Positions 26,044-34,615 of a DNA stretch of 44,969 bases are shown here, one piece after another. Location: contig CAZAAC010000020.1 in assembly GCA_964483155.1 (NCBI GenBank), positions 1 through 44,969 of the forward strand. Direction: 5' to 3'. The position numbers and the translations under genes are program-made. Numbering within the stretch: the stretch's first letter is position 1; each line of letters starts with the position of its first letter. The notes beneath the pieces were generated by a model. That model did no database searches. It was not told where the DNA came from and saw nothing but the letters and a program-made list of their open reading frames with translations. The DNA is from JAAYYM01 sp964483155. Lineage in GTDB: Bacteria; Bacillota; Clostridia; Lachnospirales; Lachnospiraceae.

Positions 26044-26982
26044 TTAAGCTTTGTCGTATGAGCCAAGTACATTTTTAATCTTATGTTCTACAATTGTTTT
26101 GATGTTTGCTCTCGCTGGTGTTAAATACTGACGAGGATCAAATGCGCTTGGATTAGCAAACATGTATTCTCTAATCCCTGCTGTAAGAGCTAATCTCAAG
26201 TCAGAGTCAATATTTATTTTACACACTGCCATGGAAGCTGCTTTTCTTAACATATCTTCTGGAATACCAATTGCATCTGCCATTTTTCCGCCATTTTTAT
26301 TGATAATATCAACATACTCAGGAACAACGCTTGATGCGCCATGAAGAACGATAGGAAAAAGAGGAAGTCTCTTCTCTACTTCTTCAAGAATATCAAACTT
26401 CAACATCGGTTTTTGGCCTGGTTTAAACTTAAATGCACCGTGGCTTGTACCAATTGCAATTGCTAGTGAGTCAACACCTGTACGTGAAACAAATTCTTCT
26501 ACTTCTTCAGGTCTTGTATAAGAAGCATCTTCAGCGCTTACATTTACTGCATCTTCAATACCTGCAAGTCTTCCAAGTTCACCTTCTACAACAGCACCAT
26601 GCGCATGTGCATACTCAACTACCTTTTTTGTAAGAATAATATTGTCCTCAAAACTATGATGTGAACCATCAATCATAACTGATGTAAACCCACCATCAAT
26701 ACATGATTTACAAAGTTCGAATGTATCACCATGATCTAAATGAAGTGCAATAGGAAGTTCAGGATACTCAAGAAGAGCCGCCTCAACTAATTTTACAAGA
26801 TAATTATGCTTTGCGTATTTTCTAGCGCCTGCGGAAACTTGAAGAATAATGGGAGACTTAAGTTCACCAGCTGCTTCTGTTATTCCTTGAACGATTTCCA
26901 TGTTGTTAACATTGAAAGCACCGATTGCATAGCCGCCTTCGTAAGCTCTCTTAAACATTTCGGTTGTTGTTACTAATGCCAT
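26044..26982 (-). CDS. fba: class II fructose-1,6-bisphosphate aldolase
   Basis: The zinc-dependent glycolytic aldolase that splits fructose-1,6-bisphosphate to glyceraldehyde-3-phosphate and dihydroxyacetone phosphate. The 312-residue length is normal for the short class II type. Visible sites: HLDHGD at 81-86, with catalytic Asp83 and zinc ligand His84; zinc ligand His in IGTSHGAFK; and LHGASSV with the phosphate-binding residues. AAAGGATG gives the ribosome site. It has its own promoter at the end of mfd and a strong terminator, so it is a single-gene unit. Confidence 0.95.
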   Translation of the reverse strand: MALVTTTEMFKRAYEGGYAIGAFNVNNMEIVQGITEAAGELKSPIILQVSAGARKYAKHNYLVKLVEAALLEYPELPIALHLDHGDTFELCKSCIDGGFTSVMIDGSHHSFEDNIILTKKVVEYAHAHGAVVEGELGRLAGIEDAVNVSAEDASYTRPEEVEEFVSRTGVDSLAIAIGTSHGAFKFKPGQKPMLKFDILEEVEKRLPLFPIVLHGASSVVPEYVDIINKNGGKMADAIGIPEDMLRKAASMAVCKINIDSDLRLALTAGIREYMFANPSAFDPRQYLTPARANIKTIVEHKIKNVLGSYDKA

Positions 26983-27030
26983 ATTAATTCATCCTTTCTA
27001 TTTAAAATACTCATTTTTTGTTCAAGCCCT

Positions 27031-27059
27031 ATTATATCTCACAATTTTCTTTTTGTACA
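27031..27059 (-). promoter_or_regulatory. fba promoter
   Basis: On the minus strand TGTACA (27059-27054) and a perfect TATAAT (27036-27031) are 17 bases apart. It starts just after the mfd stop codon. Confidence 0.6.
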
Positions 27060-27071
27060 CAGATTTTTAGA

Positions 27072-30000
27072 CTAATCCTGCATTTTGTCTGATACATCCA
27101 CTATGACAGCAGTTGCAGAAGTGATATCTACAGGTAGTAGTAGTTCTCTCATATCTATTAAAATATCTCTGGAATTAATCAACATTTCATCAGCATTTCC
27201 AGCATTCTCTTTTTTCATTTTATAAAGAAAATACGGTTTCTCTACTGCCTTCAGTACCAGATTGCCTTTATGCTTTTCAACTAATTTTACGATTTCTGCA
27301 TTATTATATATGGCATTTTCATATACACTAAACTTAATCATACCATTCTTACCTTTAATCTCTGTTACGTATACATCTTTAGCCAATATTCTCATATAAG
27401 CAATGTCTAATAGGTTTTGCACTGGTCCTGGAATTTCTCCAAAGCGATCTGCAAGTTCCTCCATCATATCTTCTTTTTCCTGCTCGCTCTCAATACCTGC
27501 GATACGTTTATAGATATCAATTTTTTGAAACTCATTCACGATATATGTAGTAGGAATAAACGCATCCACATTTAAATCTATTGCTACAGAATACTCCTCT
27601 TCAACTTTCAATCCCTTTTTCTTTTTTACTGCCTCGTTTAGCATCTTACAATATAAATCATAGCCTACCGCTTCCATATGTCCACTCTGTTTCTCGCCTA
27701 ACAGATTACCAGCGCCTCTTATTTCTAAATCTCGCATGGCGATTTTAAATCCACTACCCAGCTCAGTAAATTCTCGAATAGCCTGTAGTCTTTTTTCCGC
27801 CACCTCTTTAAGAAGCTTGTCTTTCTTATACATTAAAAATGCATATGCCGTTCTGTTAGAGCGTCCAACCCGTCCGCGCAATTGATATAATTGTGCGAGT
27901 CCCATATTATCAGAATCATGAATAATCATAGTATTTACATTTGAAATATCCAGTCCTGTCTCAATAATAGTAGTTGATACCAGTACGTCTATATCCCCAT
28001 TAATAAAATCATACATGATATGTTCCAACTCATGTTCCTTCATTTGGCCGTGCGCATAAGCAATATTGACATCTGGCACTAATTTTTGTATAACGGCTGT
28101 CATGTCGGCAATTGTACTAATACGATTATATACATAAAATACCTGTCCACCACGCGATAATTCGCGGCAAATCGCCTCACGCACCATCTCCTCATTATAC
28201 TCCATTACAAATGTCTGAATTGGCATTCTATCTAAAGGTGCTTCCTCCAGCACGCTCATATCACGAATGCCTACAAGACTCATATGCAGAGTTCTTGGAA
28301 TCGGCGTTGCGGTTAAGGTTAACACGTCAACGCTCTCTTTTAACTTCTTGATTTTTTCTTTATGTCTCACGCCAAATCTCTGCTCTTCATCAATAATTAA
28401 CAATCCTAAATCTTTAAATCCAATATCTGCGGAAACCACACGGTGTGTTCCTATTACAATATCAACAAGCCCTTTTTTTAAATTACTCACGGTTTTCTTC
28501 TGTTCCGTCGGGGTCCTGAATCGAGATAGCAACTCTATCTTGACAGGATAGTCCTTCATACGCTGCACAAAGGTATTATAGTGCTGTTGCGCAAGAATTG
28601 TTGTTGGTACCAAATAGACCACCTGCTTGCCATCCTGGACGGCTTTAAATGCTGCACGAATTGCTATTTCGGTTTTTCCATAACCAACATCTCCGCATAT
28701 TAGTCGATCCATGATTCTCCTGCTTTCCATGTCTCGCTTTGTTGCTTCTATTGCCAGCAATTGATCTTCTGTCTCCTCAAAAGGAAATAATTCTTCAAAC
28801 TCACTCTGCCATACTGTGTCTTGACTAAACAAATATCCATTTTTTTCATTTCGCGCAGCATAAAGCTCTACAAGATCAGTCGCTATCACATCGACTGCTG
28901 TCTTGACACGGGCTTTTGTCTTTACCCACTCAGAACTGCCTAATTTATTCAATTTTGGTTTTCTTGCATCCTTCGATGCATATTTTTGGATAACATGCAG
29001 GCCAGTAGCAGGAATATACAAATTTCCATTATTGCTGTATTCAATTTTGATATAGTCCTTAGTAATCTTATCTATGACTACTTGCTCAATTCCTCTATAA
29101 ATGCCAAGGCCATGATTCTCATGTACAACATAATCTCCTACTGACAATTCCATAAAGCTCTGTATTTTTTGGCCTTCATATGTTTTTCTTTTTTTACGCT
29201 TCTTCTTTTCTACAGTAAAAATATCACTCTCAGATATTACGACAAATTTAATGAGTGGATACTCATATCCCTGTCCGATTCTTCCATACATTACCATAAT
29301 TTCACCCGGCTTGACCTCGTGATCTCTGTCTTCTGTATAGAAGCTACTTAATTCATACTCCACTAAGTCTGCGGCCAGTCTTTTGGCCCTCGTCCTAGAA
29401 CCAGATAGCAATATTACTCGATAACTGCTTTTCTTATATCTTTTTAAATCAGCTATTAAGGCTTCAAAACTATTATTATATGAATTCATCGCCTTTGTTG
29501 TAATAACATATTTTGCTTCTGATTTATACAAGCCTTGCTGCGCTGGTAATATAGAAAGCGCCACTGCTTTTCCTCGTGCCAGTTTTGTAAAAATTTCTTC
29601 TTTTGAATATAAAATATTCATCTGCCCAGGAAGTAAATAGCCTTTCAATAAACGGTTTTCCATGCTCTCTCTGAATTCAAGCTCTACGGTTTTACTCTTA
29701 TCTAAAAGTCTACCTGGCTCATCCATAAAAACAATTGTTTCCTGACTTGAAAAATAATCTATAAATGAAACATGTTTCTTATAAAAGTAGTCTAAATAGC
29801 TCTCAATATTACAAACTCCTGAAAGCTCCAAAAGCTGCTCACAAATCCCCGAAGCTATTTGCTTCATACGATGTGCTTCTTCCGTCTTAAACTCTTTCCG
29901 CAATTGTTCTGATGCTTCTTTTGCACTTTTCTCTATATATTTTACACCTTCCGCAATCTCATCATATGATAGAATTGTTTCCGTTGCTGGATATATTACA

Positions 30001-30728
30001 ACTCTTTGCATTAACTTTGGATTTTCTTTTTCTTTATCCTGTGAGGCTGCTTTTGAATATTCACTCTCACTTTCCATTTCCTCCCCGACCTCTACCGATC
30101 GCTGACTAAGCACATCGAACATGCGGATGGAATCGACTTCATCTCCCCAAAGTTCTATTCTTATGGGATTATCCTCTGTTAAAAGAAATAAATCGACAAT
30201 ACCTCCCCTGATTGCAAACTGTCCACTTACCTCTACCTGATCTGTTTTCTCATAGCCAAGTGTAATTAATTTTATTGCTAATTCAGATAAATCCAGGCTG
30301 TCGCCTTTTTTAAGTTCAAAAATATGCTCTTTAATACGTTCAAAAGGAACAATATGTTCCATAAAAGCATCAATAGTTGTTATGATCGTCACCGGCTTAT
30401 CAAGTAAAAGTGCTTTCAAGCAATTAATTCTTTGCTTTGTAATCAGATTACCATGTATATCTGCCTGATAAAAAATCAAATCCTTCGCTGGATATAACGC
30501 TACCCTTTTATCATAAAACCTGTAATCATCATAAATCTCTTTCGCCCTTATATCATTAAAAGTAACGATGATTTTATGTTTAAAACCATCGCTAAGTCCA
30601 TATATCATATGCAGCTTCTGTGAGTCAACACACCCAGAAACTTCTATAATTCCTTTGTTTTTTTTAAGTTTCTCTCTAATTGTCTCAAATTCCGCTAATT
30701 GTTCTAGAGGACTGCGTAATGCCTCCAC
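27072..30728 (-). CDS. mfd: transcription-repair coupling factor
   Basis: A 1218-residue DNA translocase that removes RNA polymerase stalled at lesions and recruits UvrA. Domain order fits the family: an N-terminal UvrB-like module, the RNA polymerase-interacting domain around residue 530 (VGDYVVHENHGLGIYRG), a superfamily 2 helicase core with Walker A GDVGYGKTEIA near 680 and the DEEQ box near 778 (IIDEEQRFGVRHKEK), then the C-terminal TRCF domain. The start is GTG, preceded by AAGGTGA. In the reconstructed sequence this GTG is nine bases after the pth stop, so pth and mfd form one operon, as in Bacillus. Confidence 0.93.
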   Translation of the reverse strand: MEALRSPLEQLAEFETIREKLKKNKGIIEVSGCVDSQKLHMIYGLSDGFKHKIIVTFNDIRAKEIYDDYRFYDKRVALYPAKDLIFYQADIHGNLITKQRINCLKALLLDKPVTIITTIDAFMEHIVPFERIKEHIFELKKGDSLDLSELAIKLITLGYEKTDQVEVSGQFAIRGGIVDLFLLTEDNPIRIELWGDEVDSIRMFDVLSQRSVEVGEEMESESEYSKAASQDKEKENPKLMQRVVIYPATETILSYDEIAEGVKYIEKSAKEASEQLRKEFKTEEAHRMKQIASGICEQLLELSGVCNIESYLDYFYKKHVSFIDYFSSQETIVFMDEPGRLLDKSKTVELEFRESMENRLLKGYLLPGQMNILYSKEEIFTKLARGKAVALSILPAQQGLYKSEAKYVITTKAMNSYNNSFEALIADLKRYKKSSYRVILLSGSRTRAKRLAADLVEYELSSFYTEDRDHEVKPGEIMVMYGRIGQGYEYPLIKFVVISESDIFTVEKKKRKKRKTYEGQKIQSFMELSVGDYVVHENHGLGIYRGIEQVVIDKITKDYIKIEYSNNGNLYIPATGLHVIQKYASKDARKPKLNKLGSSEWVKTKARVKTAVDVIATDLVELYAARNEKNGYLFSQDTVWQSEFEELFPFEETEDQLLAIEATKRDMESRRIMDRLICGDVGYGKTEIAIRAAFKAVQDGKQVVYLVPTTILAQQHYNTFVQRMKDYPVKIELLSRFRTPTEQKKTVSNLKKGLVDIVIGTHRVVSADIGFKDLGLLIIDEEQRFGVRHKEKIKKLKESVDVLTLTATPIPRTLHMSLVGIRDMSVLEEAPLDRMPIQTFVMEYNEEMVREAICRELSRGGQVFYVYNRISTIADMTAVIQKLVPDVNIAYAHGQMKEHELEHIMYDFINGDIDVLVSTTIIETGLDISNVNTMIIHDSDNMGLAQLYQLRGRVGRSNRTAYAFLMYKKDKLLKEVAEKRLQAIREFTELGSGFKIAMRDLEIRGAGNLLGEKQSGHMEAVGYDLYCKMLNEAVKKKKGLKVEEEYSVAIDLNVDAFIPTTYIVNEFQKIDIYKRIAGIESEQEKEDMMEELADRFGEIPGPVQNLLDIAYMRILAKDVYVTEIKGKNGMIKFSVYENAIYNNAEIVKLVEKHKGNLVLKAVEKPYFLYKMKKENAGNADEMLINSRDILIDMRELLLPVDITSATAVIVDVSDKMQD

Positions 30729-30748
30729 AAAATCACCTTACTCTTCCT

Positions 30749-30762
30749 TTTTTTTCTTATTA
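30749..30762. repeat. left copy of a 14-bp direct repeat at the assembly gap
   Basis: TTTTTTTCTTATTA immediately before the Ns. An identical copy lies at 30810-30823. In the pth frame both encode the same C-terminal residues (NKKK). Confidence 0.85.
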
Positions 30763-30772
30763 NNNNNNNNNN
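30763..30772. other. assembly gap (10 Ns)
   Basis: Ten undetermined bases at the pth/mfd junction. The flanks share a 14-bp repeat, so the two contigs may overlap, or an inserted segment may be missing. Confidence 0.99.
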
Positions 30773-30774
30773 TT

Positions 30775-31377
30775 CCTACATGAGATGAGGATATTGACTG
30801 CCATGTATATTTTTTTCTTATTAAATATATTCATTGCTTCTTCTATACCTGAAGTTAAAATACACCTAACTGCTTCTGTGGCATTTATAATAGCCTCGTC
30901 AATAGTCTCACGCTCTGTCTTTGAAAAATGGCCTAACACATAATCGGCTAAATCATATCCTTTTGGTTTTTCTCCTACTCCAATTCTTACTCTCATAAAT
31001 TGGTTGGTTCCAAGTTGTGCTATGATACTCTTTAACCCATTATGACCTCCATCTGTTCCTTTTGGACGCACACGAATCTGTCCTAAATCCAGACTGACAT
31101 CATCATAAATCACAATCAGCTGTGAGGAAGAATCAATTTTATAGTACTCTACTATCTCTCTTGCACTCTCACCGCTAAGATTCATATACGTCTGTGGCAT
31201 TGCAAGTATTACTTTTTCGCCCTCAATAGAGCCTTTACCGCATAAAGCTTTATGCCTATCATAACCAATATTAATATTATATTTGTCAGATAATAACTCT
31301 ATTGTATCAAAACCGATATTATGTCGTGTATTCTTGTATTCTCTTTTTGGATTACCAAGGCCTATTATAATATACAT
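30775..31377 (-). CDS. pth: peptidyl-tRNA hydrolase, 3' end disturbed by the gap
   Basis: Releases peptides from prematurely dropped peptidyl-tRNAs. The N terminus IIIGLGNPKREYKNTRHNIGF holds the catalytic His19, and PQTYMNLSGES, YDDVSLDLGQIRVR and GGHNGLKSI are all conserved. After NIFNKKK (residue 189) the frame runs on into IYMAVNILISCR and the Ns, which does not look like a Pth tail. If the two 14-bp repeat copies are overlapped, the gene ends NIFNKKKKEE then TAA (30740-30738), giving 192 residues, a normal length and ending. I therefore think the last 12 codons given here are an artefact or an insertion. It is upstream of mfd in one operon. Confidence 0.9.
30810..30823. repeat. right copy of the 14-bp direct repeat
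   Basis: Identical to 30749-30762. Between the gap and this copy lie 37 bases (30773-30809) that do not fit the expected pth 3' end; they contain TACATG/CATGTA as a 6-bp inverted repeat. Confidence 0.85.
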
Positions 31378-31453
31378 ATCTTACTCCTGTTTTAATAGTA
31401 TCTGGCTTACATTTTACGGTTTGAATTACTATATTTCTTATTTCTCAGCGTTT

Positions 31454-31483
31454 AGTATAGCATGAGTTACCCCTTATCTACAA
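31454..31483 (-). promoter_or_regulatory. pth-mfd promoter
   Basis: On the minus strand TTGTAG (31483-31478) and TATACT (31459-31454) are 18 bases apart, about 70 bases before the pth start. Confidence 0.55.
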
Positions 31484-31502
31484 GAATACATTTTGACAAC
31501 TT

Positions 31503-31536
31503 AAAAAACCATGGAAAACTCTATGCCTTCCATGGT
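31503..31536 (-). terminator. spoVG terminator
   Basis: On the minus strand AACCATGGAA pairs perfectly with TTCCATGGTT across a 10-base loop, followed by a T run. It separates spoVG from pth. Confidence 0.85.
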
Positions 31537-31551
31537 TGCCTCTTGATATTC

Positions 31552-31836
31552 TTATTCACTTGTTAGATTTTTAGCCTCTTCAAGAAGTGCTTTTTCATAA
31601 CTTTCTAGAATGATTCTTTGAATGATTTCTCTCGTTCCGGAATTAATGGGGTGTGCAATATCTCGATATTCTCCGTCAGAAGCTTTTCTACTAGGCATAG
31701 CAATAAATAGTCCTTTTTCACCTTCAATTACTTTAATATCATGTACGACAAATTCATCATCCAATGTAATTGAAACAACAGCTTTCATTTTTCCTTCCTT
31801 AGCAACTTTTCTCACTCGCACATCTGTAATTTTCAT
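31552..31836 (-). CDS. spoVG: SpoVG regulatory RNA/DNA-binding protein
   Basis: A 94-residue SpoVG family protein, a small nucleic-acid-binding regulator linked to septation and sporulation in Bacillus and found widely in non-sporulating Firmicutes as well. The match runs over its whole length: MKITDVRVRKV, then FVVHDIKVIEG, GLFIAMPSRK and DIAHPINSGTRE. AAGGGAGAAGG gives the ribosome site. It follows glgD by 77 bases in the same direction. A possible sigma-H-type promoter sits in that gap, and a strong terminator follows the gene. Its presence alone does not prove that the organism sporulates. Confidence 0.95.
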   Translation of the reverse strand: MKITDVRVRKVAKEGKMKAVVSITLDDEFVVHDIKVIEGEKGLFIAMPSRKASDGEYRDIAHPINSGTREIIQRIILESYEKALLEEAKNLTSE

Positions 31837-31878
31837 TCTGCCTTCTCCCTTCCCTGCCAGTGGGTCTACACACCACTG

Positions 31879-31903
31879 AATTCAAAAATCGTTATCAAAC
31901 CCT
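31879..31903 (-). promoter_or_regulatory. possible sigma-H-type promoter of spoVG
   Basis: On the minus strand AGGGTTT (31903-31897) and GAATT (31883-31879) are 13 bases apart. Bacillus spoVG uses AGGATTT and GAATT 14 bases apart. The likeness is suggestive, but one base differs and the spacing is one short. Confidence 0.3.
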
Positions 31904-31913
31904 CTCTCTCAAC

Positions 31914-33032
31914 CTATAATACATATCTTTCGTTCATTTCTAATACGATTTTTATATCATCCTCGCCACAATAATATGAATTAGCTCTAATAGTATCGCG
32001 GCTCTCAACAATGCAATTTTCTATATGTGTATTGTCACCAATATAAACATCATTCAATACAATAGAATTTTTTATAAAACAATTATTTCCCACAAAAACT
32101 TTCTTAAATATAATAGAGTCTTCTACGGTACCATTCATAATGCATCCGCTGGAAATTAAACTGTTTCTAATATTTGATCCTACATTATACTTTGCTGGTG
32201 GTAGATCATCCACCTTGGAATAAATGTCTGGATATTGTTTGAAAAAATAATCTCTAATCTCTGGCTTTAAAAAATCCATATTGGTTCTGAAGTAATCCTC
32301 AACGGAAGCAATATTGCTCCAATACTCTTCTATCTTATATGCATAAATTCTTTTCATATTTTTATATCGAATCAAGACATCTCTGACAAAATCATGTCGA
32401 TCCTCTTCCGCACACTTTTCTATCAACTCTATAAGTTGTCTCCTTCTAATCACATAAATGCCGCATGAAATTGTATTAGAACGCGCAACCATTGGTTTTT
32501 CTTCAAACTCTTCAATTCTGCATTCCTCGTTCATTTTTATAATGCCAAATCTTTCAACGTCTTCACCTGCATTTACGTCTTTGCATGCAACAGTAATATC
32601 CGCTTTCTTTTCAATATGATATTCCAGTATCTTATTGTAATCCATCTTATAGATTCCATCACCCGACGTGATTACCACATATGGCTCATGAGAACTTTTT
32701 AAAAAATTTAAATTTTGAAAAATTGCATCTGCAGTTCCACGATACCACGAGCTATTTTCCTGCGTCACAGTAGGCGTAAATACAAAAAGTCCTCCTTGCT
32801 TACGACCAAAATCCCACCATTTTGATGAACTGAGGTGCTCATTTAAGCTTCTTGCGTTATATTGTGTAAATACTGCTACTCTCTGAATATGAGAATTGCT
32901 CATATTGCTTAACGAAAAATCTATGCTTCTATAACTTCCTGCCACAGGCATAGCTGAAATAGCCCTTTTCTTAGAAAGTTCTTTCATCCTAAAACTGTTG
33001 CCGCCTGCCAAAATAATACCGATTGCTCTCAT
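31914..33032 (-). CDS. glgD: GlgD, regulatory-type ADP-glucose pyrophosphorylase subunit
   Basis: A 372-residue partner subunit of glucose-1-phosphate adenylyltransferase. It has the nucleotidyltransferase fold at the N terminus and left-handed beta-helix repeats at the C terminus. The nucleotide-binding loop is degenerate (GGNSFRMKELSKKRAISAMP against GGQGSRLGVLTSKVAKPAV in GlgC). In Firmicutes GlgD usually lacks strong activity alone and raises that of GlgC. Its ATG overlaps the glgC stop by one base (TAATG), so expression is coupled for a fixed ratio. Confidence 0.93.
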   Translation of the reverse strand: MRAIGIILAGGNSFRMKELSKKRAISAMPVAGSYRSIDFSLSNMSNSHIQRVAVFTQYNARSLNEHLSSSKWWDFGRKQGGLFVFTPTVTQENSSWYRGTADAIFQNLNFLKSSHEPYVVITSGDGIYKMDYNKILEYHIEKKADITVACKDVNAGEDVERFGIIKMNEECRIEEFEEKPMVARSNTISCGIYVIRRRQLIELIEKCAEEDRHDFVRDVLIRYKNMKRIYAYKIEEYWSNIASVEDYFRTNMDFLKPEIRDYFFKQYPDIYSKVDDLPPAKYNVGSNIRNSLISSGCIMNGTVEDSIIFKKVFVGNNCFIKNSIVLNDVYIGDNTHIENCIVESRDTIRANSYYCGEDDIKIVLEMNERYVL

Positions 33033-34303
33033 TATTCTCCACCTGCCTTAACCAATGATTTTCCACTCTCTAGCCTTCTGTTTACATAATCTGTTATCTC
33101 TGTTTTGCCTGCTATTACAGTGTTTTTGCCGATGCTGACTCCCATTGGAATAATTGAGTTTTCCCCGACAGCTACGATACCATTTGTATAAATATTGGGA
33201 TCTGTTTCATTTGTAACTTCATCGCCAAATCCCAGCATTGCTCCATCACCAATCACAGTGTTTTCTGCAATAATAGCCTTATTTATTTCTGCATTATCTC
33301 CAATTACAGCTTCATTCATAATAATTGAGTCGCGTACTATAGCGTTCTTTCCTATTGTAACTCCACAACCGATAACAGAATTATAAACTTTGCCATATAT
33401 ACTGGAACCTTCTCCAATGATACTTCTTTCAACGACACTTTCCCCAGAAATATATTGCGGTGGAAGAATACTACTTCTAGTATAAATTTTCCAGTATTCT
33501 TCATACAAATTGAATTCCGGAATAATATCTATCAACTCCATATTAGCCTCCCAATATGAATTAAGCGTTCCAACATCCTTCCAATAGCCGTTATATTCAT
33601 ACGCAAATAGGGCTCCGCCGTTTTCATGACAATAAGGAATCACATGCTTTCCAAAGTCAAGTGCCGGCTGCTCTGCATTTGCAATCAAAGCTTTCTTTAA
33701 TACTTTCCAACTAAAAATATAAATACCCATAGATGCCAGATTGCTTCTGGGATTCTCTGGTTTTTCTTCAAACTCCAATATTTTTCTATCCTCATCGGTA
33801 ATTACAATACCAAAACGCTTTGCTTCCTCCAAAGGAACCGGCATTGCTGCTATGGAAACATCAGCATTATTAGCTTTGTGAAAATCGAGCATAACTTCAT
33901 AATCCATCTTATATATATGATCTCCTGAAAGGATAAGCACATAATCTGGATTAAAAGTCTCCATGTAATCAATATTCTGGTAAATAGCATTTGCTGTACC
34001 AGTATACCATTCGCTATTTCCCGATTTTTCATATGGGGGAAGAATTGTTACGCCACCAATATTACGATCCAAATCCCATGGGATTCCGATTCCTATATGA
34101 GTGTTTAAACGAAGAGGCTGATACTGAGTCAATACACCTACCGTATCAACGCCTGAATTAATACAATTGCTGAGCGGAAAGTCAATAATTCTATATTTCC
34201 CGCCAAAAGATACAGCCGGTTTTGCTACCTTAGACGTAAGAACTCCAAGTCTGCTACCTTGACCTCCTGCAAGTAACATTGCTATCATTTCTTTCTTAAT
34301 CAC
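33032..34303 (-). CDS. glgC: glucose-1-phosphate adenylyltransferase catalytic subunit
   Basis: Makes ADP-glucose from glucose-1-phosphate and ATP, the committed step of bacterial glycogen synthesis. The N-terminal GGQGSRLGVLTSKVAKPAV loop, RIIDFPLSNCINSG, GTANAIYQNIDYM, LSGDHIYKMDY and FEEKP are all intact, and the C terminus is a beta-helix with hexapeptide repeats. GTG at 34303 is chosen: AGAGGTGATAGC precedes it and the resulting 423 residues match the family, while the frame extends 22 codons further up without support. It leads the operon glgC-glgD, possibly reading into spoVG. Confidence 0.94.
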   Translation of the reverse strand: MIKKEMIAMLLAGGQGSRLGVLTSKVAKPAVSFGGKYRIIDFPLSNCINSGVDTVGVLTQYQPLRLNTHIGIGIPWDLDRNIGGVTILPPYEKSGNSEWYTGTANAIYQNIDYMETFNPDYVLILSGDHIYKMDYEVMLDFHKANNADVSIAAMPVPLEEAKRFGIVITDEDRKILEFEEKPENPRSNLASMGIYIFSWKVLKKALIANAEQPALDFGKHVIPYCHENGGALFAYEYNGYWKDVGTLNSYWEANMELIDIIPEFNLYEEYWKIYTRSSILPPQYISGESVVERSIIGEGSSIYGKVYNSVIGCGVTIGKNAIVRDSIIMNEAVIGDNAEINKAIIAENTVIGDGAMLGFGDEVTNETDPNIYTNGIVAVGENSIIPMGVSIGKNTVIAGKTEITDYVNRRLESGKSLVKAGGE

Positions 34304-34487
34304 GCTATCACCTCTTGCATAGTTTTCTAGTGAAATAATTATATCATACTTTTTCATTACCGTGAACATTTTTTACAATTTTTTGCGGTATTATTTTTGA
34401 ATTATATAGCATTTTACTAAAAAATTTTTTTGGTGGCTACCAATTCAGTTTACTCCATATATAGTAGTGCGTACTGTAATTTTGCTA

Positions 34488-34515
34488 TTGTTTTTTTCAA
34501 ATATACGGGTATAAT
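34488..34515 (+). promoter_or_regulatory. murC promoter
   Basis: TTGTTT (34488-34493) and a perfect TATAAT (34510-34515) are 16 bases apart. The mRNA leader would be about 95 bases. The rest of the 312-base gap between glgC and murC shows no other clear element. Confidence 0.55.
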
Positions 34516-34615
34516 GTAACTAATCAAAACATTCTTGCTATTTTATGTTCCTTCATTTTTTTAGTTGCTGGATTTTTGAGAAAATATCTTAAATAATTTA
34601 TTAGGAAGTGCTGAT

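Noticed and set aside
30773..30823. True extension of Pth by IYMAVNILISCR
   Set aside because: Pth proteins end soon after this point, the extension runs into the Ns, and the left contig holds a normal Pth ending in frame.
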